Below the pieces are notes generated by a model, which saw only the letters and a program-made list of their open reading frames with translations, had not been told where the DNA came from and searched no databases. DNA of 7,811 bases from PNKC01 sp039917655 (GTDB lineage Bacteria; Chloroflexota; Dehalococcoidia; Tepidiformales; Tepidiformaceae), in contig JBDSJC010000065.1 of the NCBI GenBank assembly GCA_039917655.1, forward strand, positions 1-7,811, written 5' to 3'. A program made the translations under genes and the position numbers. Positions 6,361-7,811 of this stretch are shown piece after piece; the first letter of the stretch is position 1, and each line of letters opens with the position of its first letter.

Positions 6361-7004
6361 TGCCGAAGCTGGACGCGGTCATCTTCGACATCGGCGGGGT
6401 GCTCACGCAATCGCCCGTGACGCGCATCACCGAGTTCTGCGCCGAGCACGGGATCAGCGATGAGACGCGGATGGCAATCTTTTCGCACGGTGAGAGCCCG
6501 TGGTCGCGCTTCGAACGGAGCGAGCTGAATCACTCGGGATTCGCGGCGGAGTTCGACCGCCACGTGGGGTCTGCCTGTTCGATCGACGGCGCCGGGTTCT
6601 TGAAGATGTTCTTCGAAGGGTTCCCGCCGCGTCCCGAGATGCTGGCGGTGATCGAGGCGCTTCGCGGGCAGGTGAAGATGGGCGCCATCACCAACAACGT
6701 CGCGTCCGAGGGGCCCGCGAAGCGCCGGACATCGGGCCTTGATGTGCATTCGCTCTTCGAAGTGGTGATCGAGTCCGCCAAGGTGGGCATGCGCAAGCCC
6801 GACCCGCGGATCTACCGGCTCGCCTGCGATGAACTGGGAGTAACACCCGAACGTTCGGTCTTCCTCGATGACATCGGCCAGAACTTGAAGGGCGCCCGTG
6901 CCCTGGGGATGACGACGATCAAGGTGGACGCCACGCTCAGCGCAATCGACGAACTCGAAGAGGTACTGGGCATCCCGTTGCCCCGCCCAACCCCGGCCCA
7001 CTAG
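6360..7004 (+). CDS. HAD-superfamily hydrolase, sEH-N/ACAD10-type
   Basis: The 214-aa protein has all four HAD motifs: motif I FDIGGVL with nucleophile D10, motif II T111 in AITNN, motif III K146 in RKPDPRIY, and motif IV D170-D171 in VFLDDIGQN. The usual second aspartate of motif I (DxD) is replaced by glycine (D10-I-G12), as in soluble epoxide hydrolase N-domain and ACAD10-type HADs. The acid/base residue of ordinary HAD phosphatases is therefore missing, and activity may be weak or altered. A helical cap lies at about 20-85 (SHGESPWSRFERSEL). GTG 6360 overlaps the TAG of hydrolase 2 by one base (TAGTG), favouring translational coupling; only a weak AAGAG (6341-6345) precedes it. The GTG is required because motif I starts nine residues later. 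It is followed by an acyl-CoA dehydrogenase gene. The native substrate is unknown. Confidence 0.9.
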   Translation: MPKLDAVIFDIGGVLTQSPVTRITEFCAEHGISDETRMAIFSHGESPWSRFERSELNHSGFAAEFDRHVGSACSIDGAGFLKMFFEGFPPRPEMLAVIEALRGQVKMGAITNNVASEGPAKRRTSGLDVHSLFEVVIESAKVGMRKPDPRIYRLACDELGVTPERSVFLDDIGQNLKGARALGMTTIKVDATLSAIDELEEVLGIPLPRPTPAH

Positions 7005-7022
7005 ACAGCGGGCCGAATGCCC

Positions 7023-7027
7023 AGGAG
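7023..7027 (+). promoter_or_regulatory. Ribosome binding site of the acyl-CoA dehydrogenase gene
   Basis: AGGAG at 7023-7027 sits 9 nt before ATG 7037, in the 32-bp gap after the HAD stop. Its strength and spacing settle the start codon. Confidence 0.75.
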
Positions 7028-7036
7028 AACGGCCAA

Positions 7037-7811
7037 ATGGACACAAGTGAACTCGAACTGATCGAGGCGGTGCGGGCGCTGGCCCGCGAAAAGTTCGCCC
7101 CCCGCGCTGCCCAACACGACCGCGAGGGCTCGTTCCCGGCCGAGAACATCGCCGAGCTGAAGGCGCTCGGCATCCCCGGCATGGCCCTCGGCAAAGCCGT
7201 CGGCGGCATGGAGGTCAGCCCCGAGGCCCAGTTGCGCATTATGGAGGAGATCGCCTACGCCGATGGCTCGACAGCCGTGGCCCTGAACATGCACGCCATC
7301 GTCGCCGGCTTCATCGAGTTTTTCCCACCCTTTCCCCGCCGCAACGCGGTGCTCGAAGACCTGGGCCGGAACAACGAGCTGATCTGCGGCGCGGGCTCCG
7401 TGCCGAGCGCGGAACTCGACACCCGGACCGCCGGCTACAGGGTCACCGAGGACGGCGCCGAGCTCGTTTTCAACGGGCGGGCCGGGTTCGCGTCGATGAG
7501 CGAAGGCGCAAAGTACACCATCATGGGCGGCGTCATCGACCGCGGCGAAGGGAACGAACCGGACATCGCCTTCGCCATCCCCGAGATGAACACGCCGGGC
7601 CTGACGTTGCTGCACAACTGGGACGCAATGGGCCTGCGCGCCACCGCCAGCCACGACATCGTGGTGGAGAACATGCGCATCCCCAAATCCGAGGCGATGG
7701 TCGTGCCTGTGGCCATGCTGCGGATGATCACAGAGGCGCAGGCGAGCGTTGTCAGCGTGCCCAACCAGCGGCGCACGCGCGGGGCGCTCGGCATCCTCGC
7801 AATCTGGCTGG
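7037..7811 (+). CDS. Acyl-CoA dehydrogenase-like flavoprotein, 5' part
   Basis: The gene begins at ATG 7037 and is open to the right edge, giving 258 residues of an expected 370-400. The N-terminal helical domain includes LIEAVRALAREKFAPRAAQHD (9-28), SFPAENIAELKALGIPGMAL and the helix RIMEEIAYADGSTAVALNMH (67-86). The middle beta-domain has CGAGSVPSAELDTRTAGYRV (117-136), LVFNGRAGFASMSEGA (143-158) and the strongly diagnostic WDAMGLRATASHDIVVENMRIP (195-216). The usual TExxxGSD flavin-contact motif is not recognisable, as in divergent members such as DszC/HsaA-like monooxygenases. It might therefore be a dehydrogenase or a flavin-dependent oxygenase of the same fold. The catalytic glutamate and flavin-binding C-terminal domain lie beyond the window. 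It is probably cotranscribed with hydrolase 2 and HAD, so an FAD-dependent oxidation of an acyl-CoA or related thioester is the likely role. Confidence 0.88.
   Translation, partial: MDTSELELIEAVRALAREKFAPRAAQHDREGSFPAENIAELKALGIPGMALGKAVGGMEVSPEAQLRIMEEIAYADGSTAVALNMHAIVAGFIEFFPPFPRRNAVLEDLGRNNELICGAGSVPSAELDTRTAGYRVTEDGAELVFNGRAGFASMSEGAKYTIMGGVIDRGEGNEPDIAFAIPEMNTPGLTLLHNWDAMGLRATASHDIVVENMRIPKSEAMVVPVAMLRMITEAQASVVSVPNQRRTRGALGILAIWL

Noticed and set aside
6357..7046. Long minus-strand open frame (229 codons) opposite the HAD gene
   Set aside because: Its translation is rich in Arg, His, Gly and Asp without family motifs, and the plus strand encodes a complete HAD protein with all motifs. 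It is a GC-rich antisense shadow.
7001..7654. Long minus-strand open frame opposite the acyl-CoA dehydrogenase gene
   Set aside because: The plus strand has a strong ribosome site and clear acyl-CoA dehydrogenase blocks; the antisense translation shows no recognisable domain.
1..7811. Defence, toxin-antitoxin, CRISPR or secondary-metabolite system
   Set aside because: No gene with nuclease, toxin, Cas, retron, synthase or carrier-protein features appears; the genes are metabolic enzymes and small conserved proteins.

Overview
The window is GC-rich (by eye roughly two thirds G+C) bacterial chromosomal DNA, densely packed with metabolic genes. The content is typical of a lipid- or xenobiotic-degrading free-living bacterium: a crotonase, an acyl-CoA dehydrogenase, two EstB/class C beta-lactamase-like serine hydrolases and an FMN-dependent nitronate monooxygenase-like enzyme. 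Nothing in it fixes the phylum; a high-GC soil or marine lineage (Chloroflexota, Actinomycetota or similar) is a guess. I see no rRNA, tRNA, CRISPR array, insertion sequence or phage gene.

Left part (1-1191): the 3' end of a DUF1801 gene, a short spacer with a small hairpin, then a YdeI/OmpD-associated family gene whose start is best placed at a GTG behind a good AGGAG. Its end meets, tail to tail, a minus-strand stretch that looks like the decayed C-terminus of a DoxX-like membrane protein. Middle left (1192-2264): a minus-strand enoyl-CoA hydratase/isomerase-family gene, divergent from what follows across a 251-bp intergenic region.

Middle and right (2265-7811), all on the plus strand: serine hydrolase 1, a 499-aa nitronate monooxygenase-like protein with a cysteine-rich C-terminal part, serine hydrolase 2, a HAD-family protein overlapping it by one base, and an acyl-CoA dehydrogenase-like gene that runs off the right edge. 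Hydrolase 2, HAD and acyl-CoA dehydrogenase are spaced like one transcription unit.

The most informative signal is around the monooxygenase gene. Immediately after its stop codon lies a roughly 71-bp degenerate copy of the 3' end of hydrolase 1, with two single-base deletions. The monooxygenase also uses AGA/AGG/ATA codons far more than the hydrolases on either side. It therefore looks like a gene that arrived in, or replaced part of, a tandem serine-hydrolase cluster, leaving the tail of a lost hydrolase copy behind. The HAD-acyl-CoA dehydrogenase pair repeats the domain order of eukaryotic ACAD10, which suggests, without proving it, a shared acyl-CoA-related pathway. I do not see a clear previously undescribed system; the findings are mainly about genome history and enzyme variants.
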